A stretch of DNA of 64,000 bases, taken from the NCBI GenBank assembly GCA_963715045.1, contig CAVQRC010000039.1, positions 124,001-188,000 of the forward strand, given 5' to 3'. Positions 33,961 to 44,193 of the stretch are shown here, piece after piece. The notes under the pieces were generated by a model. The model made no database searches and was not told the origin of the DNA. It saw nothing but the letters and a program-made list of their open reading frames with translations. The stretch is from CAVQRC01 sp963715045 (lineage in GTDB: Bacteria > Planctomycetota > Planctomycetia > Pirellulales > Lacipirellulaceae). The translations under genes and the position numbers were made by a program. Each line of letters begins with the position of its first letter. Within the stretch, counting starts at the first letter, position 1.

Positions 33961-35625
33961 CTAGCGCTGGTCTCCCGCCACGCTCCAGTGGTGATTGAAG
34001 AGCCAGATCATCGTCATCAGCAGGGCCGCGTTATACAGCACGCTGAAACCGAGAAATCCCAGGAACGTGGCGATCTGACCGTCGGCCGCGGAAGGTGCCG
34101 CGGCGGTGACAGTCGAACCCGAAGTGTCGCCCGAGTTGATCACCAGCGGCAGATCGAACGCGGCGGAAAGTGGACTGATCGAACCGAGCACTTCGGCGAC
34201 CTGCTCTCCACTGGTGCCGGCCAGAAACGTCGTGGCGAAGAACCCGATTGCCGGCGGGCCAAGGAACATCCCCGCCAGCAACAGGTACGACGTCAGCAGA
34301 GCCATACTTGATTTGCGGCACAAGACCGAGCAGAACAATGCCGTGACAGACGTCGTCAGGCAGGTCAGTCCTACGATCAGCAGGTAGCCGAGCATCGTGG
34401 GGATGTGGGACCAGTAGTCAAACAGCATCGCGCACGCGAGGACCACGGGCCAGAGCAAGAATGATGTCAGGACACTCGAAACGCGGAGCCCGCTCAACAG
34501 TTTCCCGGATAACATCTGCCATGGCGTGATGAGCGTGGTCAACAGCAGATCGATCGTCTGTCGTTCCCGTTCACTCGTCACGCTGCCGGCTGAAAACACG
34601 GGCCCGACCAGCAGGTTGAACAGGATCACGTAGCTGATATACCAAGGTGCCCAGGCCGGCTGGATATACAGGCACACGGCCATCACGAGAATCGCGAGCA
34701 CCATGCTGATCTGAATGACGAGCCGCAGCATCAACGTGCCCTGGCTGAAGATCTCGCTCCGCATCTCCTTGTCGTAAATCGGATTCACATCGTCTTCGAT
34801 GAAATCCGTTCGTTTCGGCGGAGCGAACAGCCGATCGGGAAACTCATCCCGCTTGATGTACAGGCCCACCGCTTCCTCGGCTTCCGTTTCGAGGTCGACC
34901 ACTTCCCGGCCTTCACTCCCCAGGTCGGCCGGATACAGCAGCCGGCGACTCGTGTGTGCCCACAACAGGATGCAGGACCCCAGCGCGATGATCGGCACCA
35001 GGCCCACGGCAAGCACCACGCGGAGAGAACCGGCCGTCTCGGTCGCGTTCCAGAACAAGACGCCGGCGATCACGACCGGCAGAATGCACAGATACGAAAC
35101 CACCAGTGAGGCTGACGTGCGGCGGAAATAGCTGCTGCAGCAGAGACTGATCATTCCCGACAGGATGACCGACATGATCATCGCCACGTAGGCGGCCAGT
35201 ACTTCGTAGGGCGAAACGCCTCCCAGCGGCAGGCACAGCATCACGATCGGCAGCGAGCAGATCATCAGAATCGCGAGGTGGCTCAGCGAGGCCACGAGCT
35301 TTCCCAGCACGATCGCCCCGGGCTGGAGCGGGCTGGCCAACAGCATCTCGTAGCTCTTTCGCTCTTTCTCGCCGGTGATCGCCCCGGCTGCGAATGATGG
35401 CGCGATCAGCGACGCCAACAGGTACTGCCCCAGAAAGAACAGATTCACGAGTCGCTTCGAGGCCTCGGGGTTCGTGGTCAAATCCAGCGTCTGCTCGCTG
35501 GGCCACGCCACGTACACCACCAGTCCCAGCAAGCCGACATAGGCGAAGAGCAACAGGAACGCCCGCCCCATCCGCAGATTGGCCAGCAGTTCACTCTGCA
35601 ATACTGGGTTTTCGAAGACGTACAT
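33961..35625 (-). CDS. ABC-2 type transporter permease
   Basis: This 554-residue membrane protein has about 12 transmembrane segments in two halves. The N-terminal half contains FAAGAITGEKERKSYEMLLASPLQP and the C-terminal half VFSAGSVTSERERQTIDLLLTTLITPW. These are the duplicated cytoplasmic 'TGEKE/SERE' coupling segments characteristic of ABC-2 exporters of the gliding/NosY type. A hydrophilic loop of about 60 residues separates the halves. No ATP-binding subunit is adjacent in this window. The substrate is unknown. Its start (MYVFENPVLQSELL) is close to a family-B repeat and argG lies upstream on the same strand. Confidence 0.85.
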   Translation of the reverse strand: MYVFENPVLQSELLANLRMGRAFLLLFAYVGLLGLVVYVAWPSEQTLDLTTNPEASKRLVNLFFLGQYLLASLIAPSFAAGAITGEKERKSYEMLLASPLQPGAIVLGKLVASLSHLAILMICSLPIVMLCLPLGGVSPYEVLAAYVAMIMSVILSGMISLCCSSYFRRTSASLVVSYLCILPVVIAGVLFWNATETAGSLRVVLAVGLVPIIALGSCILLWAHTSRRLLYPADLGSEGREVVDLETEAEEAVGLYIKRDEFPDRLFAPPKRTDFIEDDVNPIYDKEMRSEIFSQGTLMLRLVIQISMVLAILVMAVCLYIQPAWAPWYISYVILFNLLVGPVFSAGSVTSERERQTIDLLLTTLITPWQMLSGKLLSGLRVSSVLTSFLLWPVVLACAMLFDYWSHIPTMLGYLLIVGLTCLTTSVTALFCSVLCRKSSMALLTSYLLLAGMFLGPPAIGFFATTFLAGTSGEQVAEVLGSISPLSAAFDLPLVINSGDTSGSTVTAAAPSAADGQIATFLGFLGFSVLYNAALLMTMIWLFNHHWSVAGDQR

Positions 35626-35629
35626 CTTA

Positions 35630-35712
35630 GAGCCGATCCCAAAAATAGGCTTCAGCTACCGAATTGCCCGGCCGTGGGACACGTTCACTGGAGTTTTGGA
35701 ATAGGTACTTAA
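35630..35712 (+). repeat. dispersed palindromic repeat, family B, well-preserved copy
   Basis: AGAGCCGATCCCAAAA, GGCTTCAGCTACCGAATT, GGCCGTGGGACACGTTCACT and GAGTTTTGGAATAGGTACTT occur in order. The outer arms ATCCCAAAA and TTTTGGAAT can pair. It lies between argG and the ABC permease gene. Confidence 0.7.
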
Positions 35713-35748
35713 TTCGCGGGCGAGGTGATTCGCGGGCGAGCCGCTCAC

Positions 35749-36963
<1,215 letters not shown>

Positions 36964-37254
36964 GGGTAAGCTTTCAAACAGGGAGCGTTCAAACAGGGAG
37001 TATGCCGGAATTCGCGCGGCGACCGGAACGTGCCCGGTAACGGTGCCTCTGCGGCACGATGGGTTTTCAAACCGCCGTGGCAGATCAACAAGGGTGTTTG
37101 GGATCTGCCTTGACGGCCCCGACCGCAGCAGGCCGGCGGGGCCAGCTCTGGTGGCCATCATTGTGGTTCGTGAGGACCAGGACCGTAAAGAGACGGTTCG
37201 CGACGGGCGGCGGCGGCTTGCTGCACTCGCGGTGGCCCCCATAATGAAATCGTC

Positions 37255-37845
37255 ATGTCTACCCTGCCGCCTCGTCATCGTGCTGTGCCCCCCGACGTCG
37301 TGCTCTGGCGATTCAGCCTGCGGAGGATGCTGGTTTACACAGCCCTCCTCAGCGGCCTGTTTGCGGTCCTCAGCCGAGCTGGCGCGACGGTCTCTGTGGC
37401 GGTTACGGGAGTCGTGCTCGTGGTGGGAGCGCATGTCCTGGCGAGCGTGGTGGGAACGCGACTCCGCGATGCGGCATCGGCCCGACAGAAGTACGACCGC
37501 GAAACGGGGATCGACGCTGCCGACCCGAAACTGGCCGTGGGCCTGCGACAAATTGCCCTCAAGGAACTGAATCTGCCGGATGAACATCATCTGAGCGGGC
37601 GTCATCTACCGACGCGGCGGCAACTGGCGATCGTCCTCGGCGGAGCCGCCCTGGGGTTTGTCGGGGGGGCGATCGGTCTGTCAGCGATCGTTGGCGACCG
37701 GGTGACATGGCCCGGCCTGGCAGTCGGTTCGGTCTCGACGTGCGTCCTCGCGACCTGGGTTGCATTTCTGATCACCAGCTTCTGCGGTGTCAGCCGCGCC
37801 GCCTGGAAACAGGCATCGCTTCATGAAAAGAAGCCGGGCGTGTAG
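37255..37845 (+). CDS. membrane protein of unknown function
   Basis: The 196-residue product has about four predicted transmembrane segments in two pairs: MLVYTALLSGLFAVLS with VAVTGVVLVVGAHVLASVV, then LAIVLGGAALGFVGGAIGLSAIV with TCVLATWVAFLITSFCGV. A basic loop joins them (LRDAASARQKYDRETG). The gene is divergent from argG across a 291-base gap that contains a 15-bp direct repeat (TTCAAACAGGGAG) but no other gene. Its TAG stop lies inside the first unit of repeat family C. Confidence 0.55.
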   Translation: MSTLPPRHRAVPPDVVLWRFSLRRMLVYTALLSGLFAVLSRAGATVSVAVTGVVLVVGAHVLASVVGTRLRDAASARQKYDRETGIDAADPKLAVGLRQIALKELNLPDEHHLSGRHLPTRRQLAIVLGGAALGFVGGAIGLSAIVGDRVTWPGLAVGSVSTCVLATWVAFLITSFCGVSRAAWKQASLHEKKPGV

Positions 37846-38033
37846 TCCCGCCACTCTATGGAGGGATCGGGCGGTTGTTGCGACGTGCTCCGGCTACGTG
37901 TAGTCCCGTCACTCCGTGGCGGCATCGGGCGGTTGTTGCGGCGTGCTCCGGCTCGTGTAGTCCCGTCACTCCGTGGCGGGATCGGGCGGTTGTTGTGGCG
38001 TGCTCTGGCCCGTGTCACGGAGTGCCCCGGCTA
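37840..38033. repeat. family C repeat, three short tandem units
   Basis: Units beginning GTGTAGTCCCGTCACTCCGT start at 37840, 37898 and 37955 (periods 58 and 57). Each contains GGGATCGGGCGGTTGTTG-like sequence, and the array closes with the inverted GTGTCACGGAGTGCC. The CACTCCGTGGCGGGATC core is the same as in the 27446 array. The first unit supplies the stop codon of the upstream gene, and the array ends 17 bases before the end of thiO. Confidence 0.8.
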
Positions 38034-38049
38034 AAACCGAATACCCCAG

Positions 38050-39171
38050 CTACAGAAACCGATCCGCGCTGAATTCTGCCAGCGGCAACGGAGGCATTTC
38101 ACCGGCGATCAACGCTGCGACCGATTCGCCGGTCGCGGGCGCGAGCGTGAGACCCAGGCGAAAATGCCCCGCCGCAATCCAGGCATTTTCGACCGTTGGA
38201 ATCCGTCCCAGCAACGGCATCCCATCCGGGGTCGCCGGTCGCAGGCCCGCCCAGCATTTTTCGACGTTCAGTCCCGCCAGGGGTGGGGCAAGTTCCCCCG
38301 CCAGGCGGACCAGATCGTCGATTGCGGGCTGCGTCGTACGCTTGTCGAAGCCGACCTCCTCCATCGTCGAGCCAACCAGCACGCGGCCATCTTCGCGCGG
38401 TAAGAGATACCGTGGCCCCTCGTTGACGATCCGCGTCAGCAGCGGGCGGCCACCGCCGAGCAGCACGATCTGACCTCGCACGGGCCGGATGGGTACCTGC
38501 AAGCCAAGCTGGGCAGCCAAGGGACCCGACCACGCGCCGCCCGTCAGACAGATTGAGTCGCAAGCGTAGCGCGTGGCGGGAGTCACGGCGGCCCGAACTC
38601 GTCCGCCAGCGATTTCAAATGCCGTGACGGCCGCCTGCTCGATCAGACGGACGCCTTGACTGCGACAGGCTTGGGCGAGGGCTGCGAGATGCCACGGACT
38701 ACGGATCTGTGCTTCGCCAGGCACCATTACGCCGCCGCGAACGGGTGCCGGGTTGCCGTTCACCGCCGTCAACGCAGGCTCGAGGTTTTCGATCTCCGCA
38801 GGCTCGACGCGAGTGTGTTCCACGCCGTCGAGTTCGAGTCGCTCGGCCAGTCGGGCGACGTGTGCGGCGGCCGTGTCGTCGCGGTACACGTAGATTGCCC
38901 CGCAGCGTCGATAGCCGATGTCGATCCCGGCGATTTCCTGGAGTCGTTCCGACCACGATGGGTATCGGGCGGCACTCCGTGCGACGAGCTGCTTCAGCGG
39001 AGCCGCATCGTGAGCGGCCGTCGAGGGTGGAATCAACCCGGCTCCGGCCCAGGAGGACTCCTGCCCCAGCGCTGCGCGCTCCAGGACCGTGACGGCAGCG
39101 CCCCGCTGCGCGAGTTCCCAGGCGACCGACAGGCCGATCACGCCCCCGCCCACGATCAACACATCGGTCAT
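38050..39171 (-). CDS. thiO: glycine oxidase ThiO
   Basis: ThiO oxidises glycine to iminoglycine (dehydroglycine) for the thiazole ring of thiamine, using FAD. The 373-residue protein begins MTDVLIVGGGVIGLSVAWELAQRG (FAD-binding Rossmann). It shows AGLIPPS, YRRCGAIYV, the PVRGQIVLLGGG segment, LLPREDGRVLVGSTMEEVGFDKRTT and WAGLRPATPDGMPLLGRIP. These are the DAO-family/ThiO hallmarks. It is the last gene of a three-gene minus-strand run with a DUF2064 protein and a glutaredoxin-like protein. No thiS or thiG is seen nearby, so a general D-amino-acid or sarcosine oxidase is the alternative. Confidence 0.82.
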   Translation of the reverse strand: MTDVLIVGGGVIGLSVAWELAQRGAAVTVLERAALGQESSWAGAGLIPPSTAAHDAAPLKQLVARSAARYPSWSERLQEIAGIDIGYRRCGAIYVYRDDTAAAHVARLAERLELDGVEHTRVEPAEIENLEPALTAVNGNPAPVRGGVMVPGEAQIRSPWHLAALAQACRSQGVRLIEQAAVTAFEIAGGRVRAAVTPATRYACDSICLTGGAWSGPLAAQLGLQVPIRPVRGQIVLLGGGRPLLTRIVNEGPRYLLPREDGRVLVGSTMEEVGFDKRTTQPAIDDLVRLAGELAPPLAGLNVEKCWAGLRPATPDGMPLLGRIPTVENAWIAAGHFRLGLTLAPATGESVAALIAGEMPPLPLAEFSADRFL

Positions 39172-39172
39172 G

Positions 39173-39889
39173 TCATCGCTTCCTCGCCAGGCCGGGGCAC
39201 GCATGGCCGACGGCGGTTCGCAATTCGCAGAGATGCGGATCCGATGCGGCCGGATCACGATCGAGCAGTTCCAGGAGCATCTCCAAGTCGTGACTGGTAT
39301 CGACGTCCAGGCAGGTCGGCAAAACGGCATAACCTCGGCCGGATTCGTAACCCTGTGCGTGCAGTCGGGCGAGCGTCGCGTTCCAGACCTGGCCGGTGCT
39401 CCACGGGATATCGGTAAACAGGTCGGGCATCCGCTGGCGGGCGCCAACCAGGTAGTATCCGCCGTCGAGCGTGGGACCCAGCACGACCTGGCACGTGGTG
39501 AGTAACTCGAACGCCTCTTCGAGGGTTTCGGTTGGCACGTGTGGCGAGTCGGAACCGAGGAGAATCACCTGTTGGTAACCGATCTGGAACGCGTGATCGA
39601 AAAAGACACGCATGCGTTGTCCCAAGTCGCCGTCGGATTGACTCTCCAGCGACCACGACGTGGCGAGCAGCTCGCGAAAATCGGCCTCCCGCTCCGGGGG
39701 CGTGAAGTGGACGGCGCGGTCCGCGTCAATCGACGCCAGACGACGGTCAAGAGCTGCCAGAAACGACCGATAGACGTCGGCAGCCGTCGCGGCCCCGATC
39801 TCCGAGCCAAGCCGCGTCTTTACCTGCCCGGGTGCCCAGTACTTGGCGAAAACTCCCAGTTTCCTCCTCGATTCGTCCCTGGATGACAT
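39173..39889 (-). CDS. DUF2064 / TIGR04282-type glycosyltransferase-like protein
   Basis: The 238-residue soluble protein (ATG 39889) shows LGVFAKYWAPGQVKTRL at the N-terminus, VILLGSDSPHVPTETLEEAFELL (a GSDxP motif resembling a nucleotide-sugar-binding DxD) and VVLGPTLDGGYYLVGARQ. This is the DUF2064 family, related to GT-A glycosyltransferases and linked by neighbourhood to arsenosugar-type gene clusters in other bacteria. A TTG start at 39904 would overlap the upstream stop by 4 bases and allow translational coupling. The reaction here is unknown. Confidence 0.78.
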   Translation of the reverse strand: MSSRDESRRKLGVFAKYWAPGQVKTRLGSEIGAATAADVYRSFLAALDRRLASIDADRAVHFTPPEREADFRELLATSWSLESQSDGDLGQRMRVFFDHAFQIGYQQVILLGSDSPHVPTETLEEAFELLTTCQVVLGPTLDGGYYLVGARQRMPDLFTDIPWSTGQVWNATLARLHAQGYESGRGYAVLPTCLDVDTSHDLEMLLELLDRDPAASDPHLCELRTAVGHACPGLARKR

Positions 39890-39900
39890 ACCGATCACGT

Positions 39901-40128
39901 TCAACGGGTGACGATTCGCTGCAACAGGCGGGAATCCACGCGTCCCCGAAACCGCACTTTCCCGTCGATCTCAACAACCGGCACGCAGCAGTCGAAACGG
40001 CTCCGCAACTCGGGATCCTGATCAATATCGATTCGTTGGTACTCCAGGCCGTGAGCGGTCAGGATGCGGCCCGCTTCGTCGCACAAATGACAGCCCGGGC
40101 GACTGTAAAGCACCGTTTTGCGTGACAT
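39901..40128 (-). CDS. glutaredoxin-like protein (DUF836 type)
   Basis: The 75-residue protein has VLYSRPGCHLCDEA, a thioredoxin-fold CxxC redox site at residues 13-16, then LEYQRIDIDQDPELRSRF, and VPVVEIDGKVRFRGRV with the cis-Pro (VPVV). That is the layout of small glutaredoxin-like proteins. It heads the run leading to the DUF2064 and thiO genes, almost overlapping the next gene. A thiol-disulfide role in the cytoplasm is inferred. Confidence 0.85.
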   Translation of the reverse strand: MSRKTVLYSRPGCHLCDEAGRILTAHGLEYQRIDIDQDPELRSRFDCCVPVVEIDGKVRFRGRVDSRLLQRIVTR

Positions 40129-40406
40129 GACGTCCTCGTTCGTTCAGCCCCATCGAATTGTTAGCCTCGTTCGAGGAACAAGTCAAAGGCCTCGCCAAGC
40201 CGCCCGCGGAAGTAAAACCGACTCCCGACCCGTTCGAACGCGGATAAACCCTCCCGCCAGCGCCCGCCCAAACGCCCGGCCTGCTGGCGGGGCGGACTTC
40301 ACAGTGATACCCTAGATCGAGATGAATCGTTGCCTTTCCTCCTCTTTCTCTGGCTCATTCCAGCTTCTGCAAGATTTCGGGGGCCGGCTGTGGAAGGTGT
40401 GGCGAC

Positions 40407-42157
40407 ATGGCTAAAGTAAATGCCGAGCGATTCCTCAAATTGACGCAGGCCAGCGGCCTGGTCCCGCAGAACAAATTCCATCAGGTAATCGCCTCGCTCA
40501 GGGACGCGCTGTCGGGAAAAATCTCTGATAACCCCTCGCAGATCGGCCGGGCCTTCATTCAGGCCGGGCGCTGACGCGGTGGCAGACCGACATGCTGTTG
40601 AGGGGAAAGCACAAAGGTTTTCGCCTCGGAAAATACCTCCTGCTCGATCACCTGGGAGCCGGAGGAATGAGCAACGTCTATCTGGCCGAACACACTCTGA
40701 TGCGAAGACGCGTGGCCATCAAAGTCCTTCCCCGGCACCGCGTACGCGACTCGTCGTATCTGGCCAGATTTCGCCGCGAGGCCGAAGCGGCTGCCCAGCT
40801 CGACCATCCGAACATCGTTCGCGCGTACGATATCGACCACGAAGGCGACGTCCACTATTTCATCATGGAATATATCGACGGTCGCGATTTTCTCCGCATC
40901 GTTCGCGAGGACGGGCCGCTCGAATTCCGCAAAGCGGCCGACTACGTCGCTCAAGTTGCCGAAGGTCTGGAGCACGCCCACGCCGCTGGCCTGATCCACC
41001 GCGACATCAAGCCCGGCAACTGTCTCGTCGATCGCAATGAGGTCGTCAAGCTGCTTGACATGGGACTGGCGAAGTTCTCTCAGGATACCGGTCCCTCGCT
41101 GACGCTCATGCACGACGAGAATGTACTGGGCACTGCCGATTATCTCTCGCCCGAACAGGCCCGCAACAGCCACGAAGTCGACAGCCGGGCCGACATCTAC
41201 AGCCTCGGCTGTACGATGCACTTCCTGCTGACCGGTCGGCCGCCATTCGCCAAAGGCACCCTCTCCGAGCGGCTCATGATGCATCAGACGCAACCGCCGC
41301 CAAGCATCTACAAGGTACGCCAGGATGCTCCGCGGGAGGTCGTGGAAGTCTGCCAGGAAATGATGATCAAGCGGGCGGATCGGCGAATCCAGACCGCCGG
41401 CGAGGTTGCAGCCAGGTTACGCCAATGGCTGACGAAGACGACCGGCGACGACTCCGATTCCCGGGTGCCGACGGGTTCCAGACGACTGGCTGGCGACCAG
41501 CGTGCAACGCCGCCGAAAGCGACCCAGCGAAGTCGTTCCGGACCTCCGAAGCCGCCCAGTCGTCCAGCTGCCCCTGCCGCGCATGGCGAATCGGATCTCA
41601 ATCTCGCGCCTCTGAGTGAAATCGGGTCGTCCTCCAGCCCCGCACCTGGAAAGCCCGCCGCAGCCAAATCCGCGACGCCGGCAGTCACGCTCGTCAAGCC
41701 GGCGTCGATACGTGGCGGATCACAGGACGGGAAGGTTCCGAATCCTGAGCAACGATCGTCTGCCGGAAAAGCAACGACGACGCCTGCGAAAAAGACAGCG
41801 ACGCCGGCCAACGTCTCGCAACCTCCGAAGCGTCAAGCCTCCACCTCTGCGCCGCCACCGGCGCAATCGCCGGCTTCGGGTCCACCCACTGAGCGTGGCA
41901 GCACCAGCGACAAAGCTGACGTCCCGCCAACTCCGGCACCGGCCAAGGTCCGACGCGATCTCCCACCGGTCAACGTCGCCGCGACGCCCGAGTTGTTCGA
42001 CGCGGACCTGTTCGACTTGTCGCACGAGACCTCGAGTCCGCTGGCGATCGCCGGCTCTTCCGGAATGGGACACTCGATGCCGTGGTGGGCGTGGGCGGGG
42101 ATGGCCGTGGGTGGATTGGCGATTCTGGTCCTGGTTCTGTTGGCCGCGTTGGGATAG
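40407..42157 (+). CDS. membrane-anchored Ser/Thr protein kinase, frameshifted near its N-terminus
   Basis: Frame 1 (ATG 40407) encodes the leader seen on many planctomycete kinases (MAKVNAERFLKLTQASGLVP ... GRAFIQAG). It hits TGA at 40572. A -1 change at about 40568-40571 continues into LTRWQTDMLLRGKHKGF and the kinase domain: LGAGGMSNVYLAEH (P-loop), VAIKVL (Lys), HRDIKPGNCLVD (catalytic Asp), LLDMGLAKF (DFG variant DMG), GTADYLSPEQ. A Pro/Ala/Ser-rich linker leads to one C-terminal transmembrane helix (WAWAGMAVGGLAILVLVLLAA). If the break is real, translation could still start at ATG 40592 and give an intact kinase domain. Confidence 0.8.
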
Positions 42158-42612
42158 CGGAGCATCGTACGCATGCTTTGCCACGGGTCGCTGCGGGCTC
42201 GTTGCTGACGCGCGTCCCGCGTACGTGAAGTTCCTCACGACGATTCGCCAAGCGGCTTGTAAACGGCCACGTCGAGCCGGGTTCGATGGCCCGCTAAATG
42301 CCCCTCGACTCCCGGTCGCGGGTCCCGAATCCAGACCGCCCCTGTCTGGTGACGCGGATTGTAAGTCATTTAAAATAAAGAACTTACATCTTTTGTTTGC
42401 CCGCCGATTCGCCGCCAGTCTAGGATGGGATTGCGGGCCGGCCAACGACCCAACCGACCCTCGGACCACGGTTCTCGCGGTTCGCCAGTAAGGCCCACTA
42501 ACCAACCGGTTGGTGGAGTGAAGTGTGGAATGCTCAACCCAACTGGTTGTGCCAATCCACAGGTGTTCATTCGGGTTTCCTCAGTCGAGTGGCCTTAAAG
42601 ACTTGGAATAGC
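42158..42612. other. 455-base gap between kinase and metallopeptidase genes
   Basis: No gene is visible. There is a 7-bp stem TGTAAGT/ACTTACA (42360-42366, 42382-42388) followed by a T-rich run, which may end the kinase transcript. There is also a 14-bp perfect palindrome ACCAACCGGTTGGT (42501-42514) flanked by CACT and AGTG, about 100 bases before the next start codon. The palindrome has the look of a repressor or activator operator. Confidence 0.4.
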
Positions 42613-43326
42613 ATGATGGCGCGGAATCGACCTTACCGGGTAATGCACCATGCGAATGCGAAATGGCATCGCCAGGCAGCGTTTCGTAACGATTCCTCCC
42701 CCCGCACCCGCCCCGCGCGGCGAGGTCCTCTCGCCGAACGGCAGGAGCGGCTTCCGTTCGCCCCACCGGAGGACTGGCACGAGCCGGCCGGAAGCGACGA
42801 CGGTTACCGCGTTGTCGCTCAACCGCCGGGCAAGGGTTACCGCCATGTCGTCACGGCCGGTGACGTCCGCAGCCGATTGGAAACGCTGCCCGCGGCTTTC
42901 ACGCGGCCCCTGGAAGTCGTGCAATTGAGTTGCATGACCCGCAAGAAAACCGCCTTTCCCTGCTATGGAATGCAATGGGGTACGAGTCTGTACCTTTATC
43001 CCATCGAGGAAACCCTCGTCGAAACGTATTACCATCCTCCCCGCCCTGCCCTGATCAACGAAGTGGAGATGTTCGGAGGACGGCTCTCGGAGACCTCACT
43101 GGGCGTGTGGACGTTGCATTGGACTGAGCAGGCGATCCGAGACTTCTACCTCAACAACATCCTGATTCACGAACTGGGCCATCTGCTCGACGACCGCAAC
43201 AGCAGCTACGCCGAACGCGAACGCTTCGCGGAGTGGTTCGCCATCGAGTACGGCTATCGGCGAACCGGCGGTATTAACTCGAGACGACCGCGTCGACGCG
43301 TCCGCAAACGCCATCACTGCAAATGA
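42613..43326 (+). CDS. putative zinc metallopeptidase-like protein (HELGH)
   Basis: The 237-residue protein (ATG 42613) has a basic N-terminus (MMARNRPYRV). Its C-terminal section ILIHELGHLLDDRNSSYAERERFAEWFAIEYGY contains HExxH (HELGH) and a downstream Glu, as in gluzincin-type zinc metallopeptidases. The middle has MTRKKTAFPCYGMQWGTSLYLYPIEE. There is no signal peptide, so a cytoplasmic location is likely. The substrate is unknown. The C-terminus ends in a cluster of arginines and overlaps the larE 3' end by 13 bases (convergent). Confidence 0.6.
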   Translation: MMARNRPYRVMHHANAKWHRQAAFRNDSSPRTRPARRGPLAERQERLPFAPPEDWHEPAGSDDGYRVVAQPPGKGYRHVVTAGDVRSRLETLPAAFTRPLEVVQLSCMTRKKTAFPCYGMQWGTSLYLYPIEETLVETYYHPPRPALINEVEMFGGRLSETSLGVWTLHWTEQAIRDFYLNNILIHELGHLLDDRNSSYAERERFAEWFAIEYGYRRTGGINSRRPRRRVRKRHHCK

Positions 43327-44177
43327 ACCTGCACGAGATTGGGAGGATTCAGGCTGCCGGAGCGGAAACCGGCCAGGTCGAGCGTCACAAACCGAAACCC
43401 GAGGCTTTCAAAGTGCGTCAGCAGCCGCTGGCGAAACTCGGGATTGGCAATCCGCATCAACTCCGCGGCCGGCACTTCAATCCTCGCCAGATCGTCGGCG
43501 TGATGGCGCACCCGCAACTCGCGGAAACCCGCTTCGCGGAGGAACGCTTCCGCCGCGTCCACCCGCCGCAATCGCTCGGCGGTGACCTCCACCCCCGGTG
43601 CAATCCGGCTCGCCAGGCAGGGAGCGGCCGGTTTGTCCCACACCGGCAAGTGCCACAACCGTGCGATCGCGCGGACTTCCGCTTTCGTGATTCCGCAGTC
43701 GGCCAATGGGCTGACCACGCGGAAATTTGCCGCCGCTACCAGCCCGGGGCGATAATCCTCCAGATCGTCGGCATTCGTCCCGTTGGCGATGATCGCCACG
43801 TTCCACTCGGCAAGTCGCCCTGCCATCTGGGCATACAACTCGGTCTTGCAGTAGAAACAGCGGTCGCCGGCGTTGGCCACGTATGCCGCCTGGTCGAGTT
43901 CATGCGTTTGGAGCAGGATGTGCCGGATTCCGATCTGGCGGGCGAGGTCCTGGGCGGCGGAGAGTTCGCTCGGCGAGACGCTGGCACTCACCGCGGTGAC
44001 CGCCATGGCCCGATCCTGCAGTGCGATCTGAGCCGCCTGGGCGACTACCGCGCTGTCGACCCCGCCCGAGAAGGCTACGGCGACGCCGTCGCGCGAGATC
44101 GAAGCGACTTTCGCGACAAGAGCGGCCGACAGTTGCGGGGCGGACCGTTCAGACGTCCGCGGCTCATGAGAGTTCAT
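43314..44177 (-). CDS. larE: ATP-dependent sacrificial sulfur transferase LarE
   Basis: LarE adenylates and sulfurates pyridinium-3,5-bisthiocarboxylate mononucleotide precursor during synthesis of the nickel-pincer cofactor. The 287-residue protein has the PP-loop VAVAFSGGVDSAVVAQAA, DRCFYCKTELYAQM and ANGTNADDLEDYRPGL. It also has KPAAPCLASRIAPG, whose Cys matches the sacrificial-sulfur Cys of Lactobacillus LarE. Other lar genes and a nickel-pincer enzyme are not in this window. Alternative: a general N-type ATP pyrophosphatase of unknown substrate. It lies just downstream (16 bases) of the UVR-motif gene. Confidence 0.88.
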   Translation of the reverse strand: MNSHEPRTSERSAPQLSAALVAKVASISRDGVAVAFSGGVDSAVVAQAAQIALQDRAMAVTAVSASVSPSELSAAQDLARQIGIRHILLQTHELDQAAYVANAGDRCFYCKTELYAQMAGRLAEWNVAIIANGTNADDLEDYRPGLVAAANFRVVSPLADCGITKAEVRAIARLWHLPVWDKPAAPCLASRIAPGVEVTAERLRRVDAAEAFLREAGFRELRVRHHADDLARIEVPAAELMRIANPEFRQRLLTHFESLGFRFVTLDLAGFRSGSLNPPNLVQVHLQ

Positions 44178-44193
44178 GGGTGATCCGAACGCA

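Noticed and set aside
42240..42330. possible tRNA (GGGTTCGATGG)
   Set aside because: The T-arm-like string has no matching acceptor stem, anticodon arm or CCA end.
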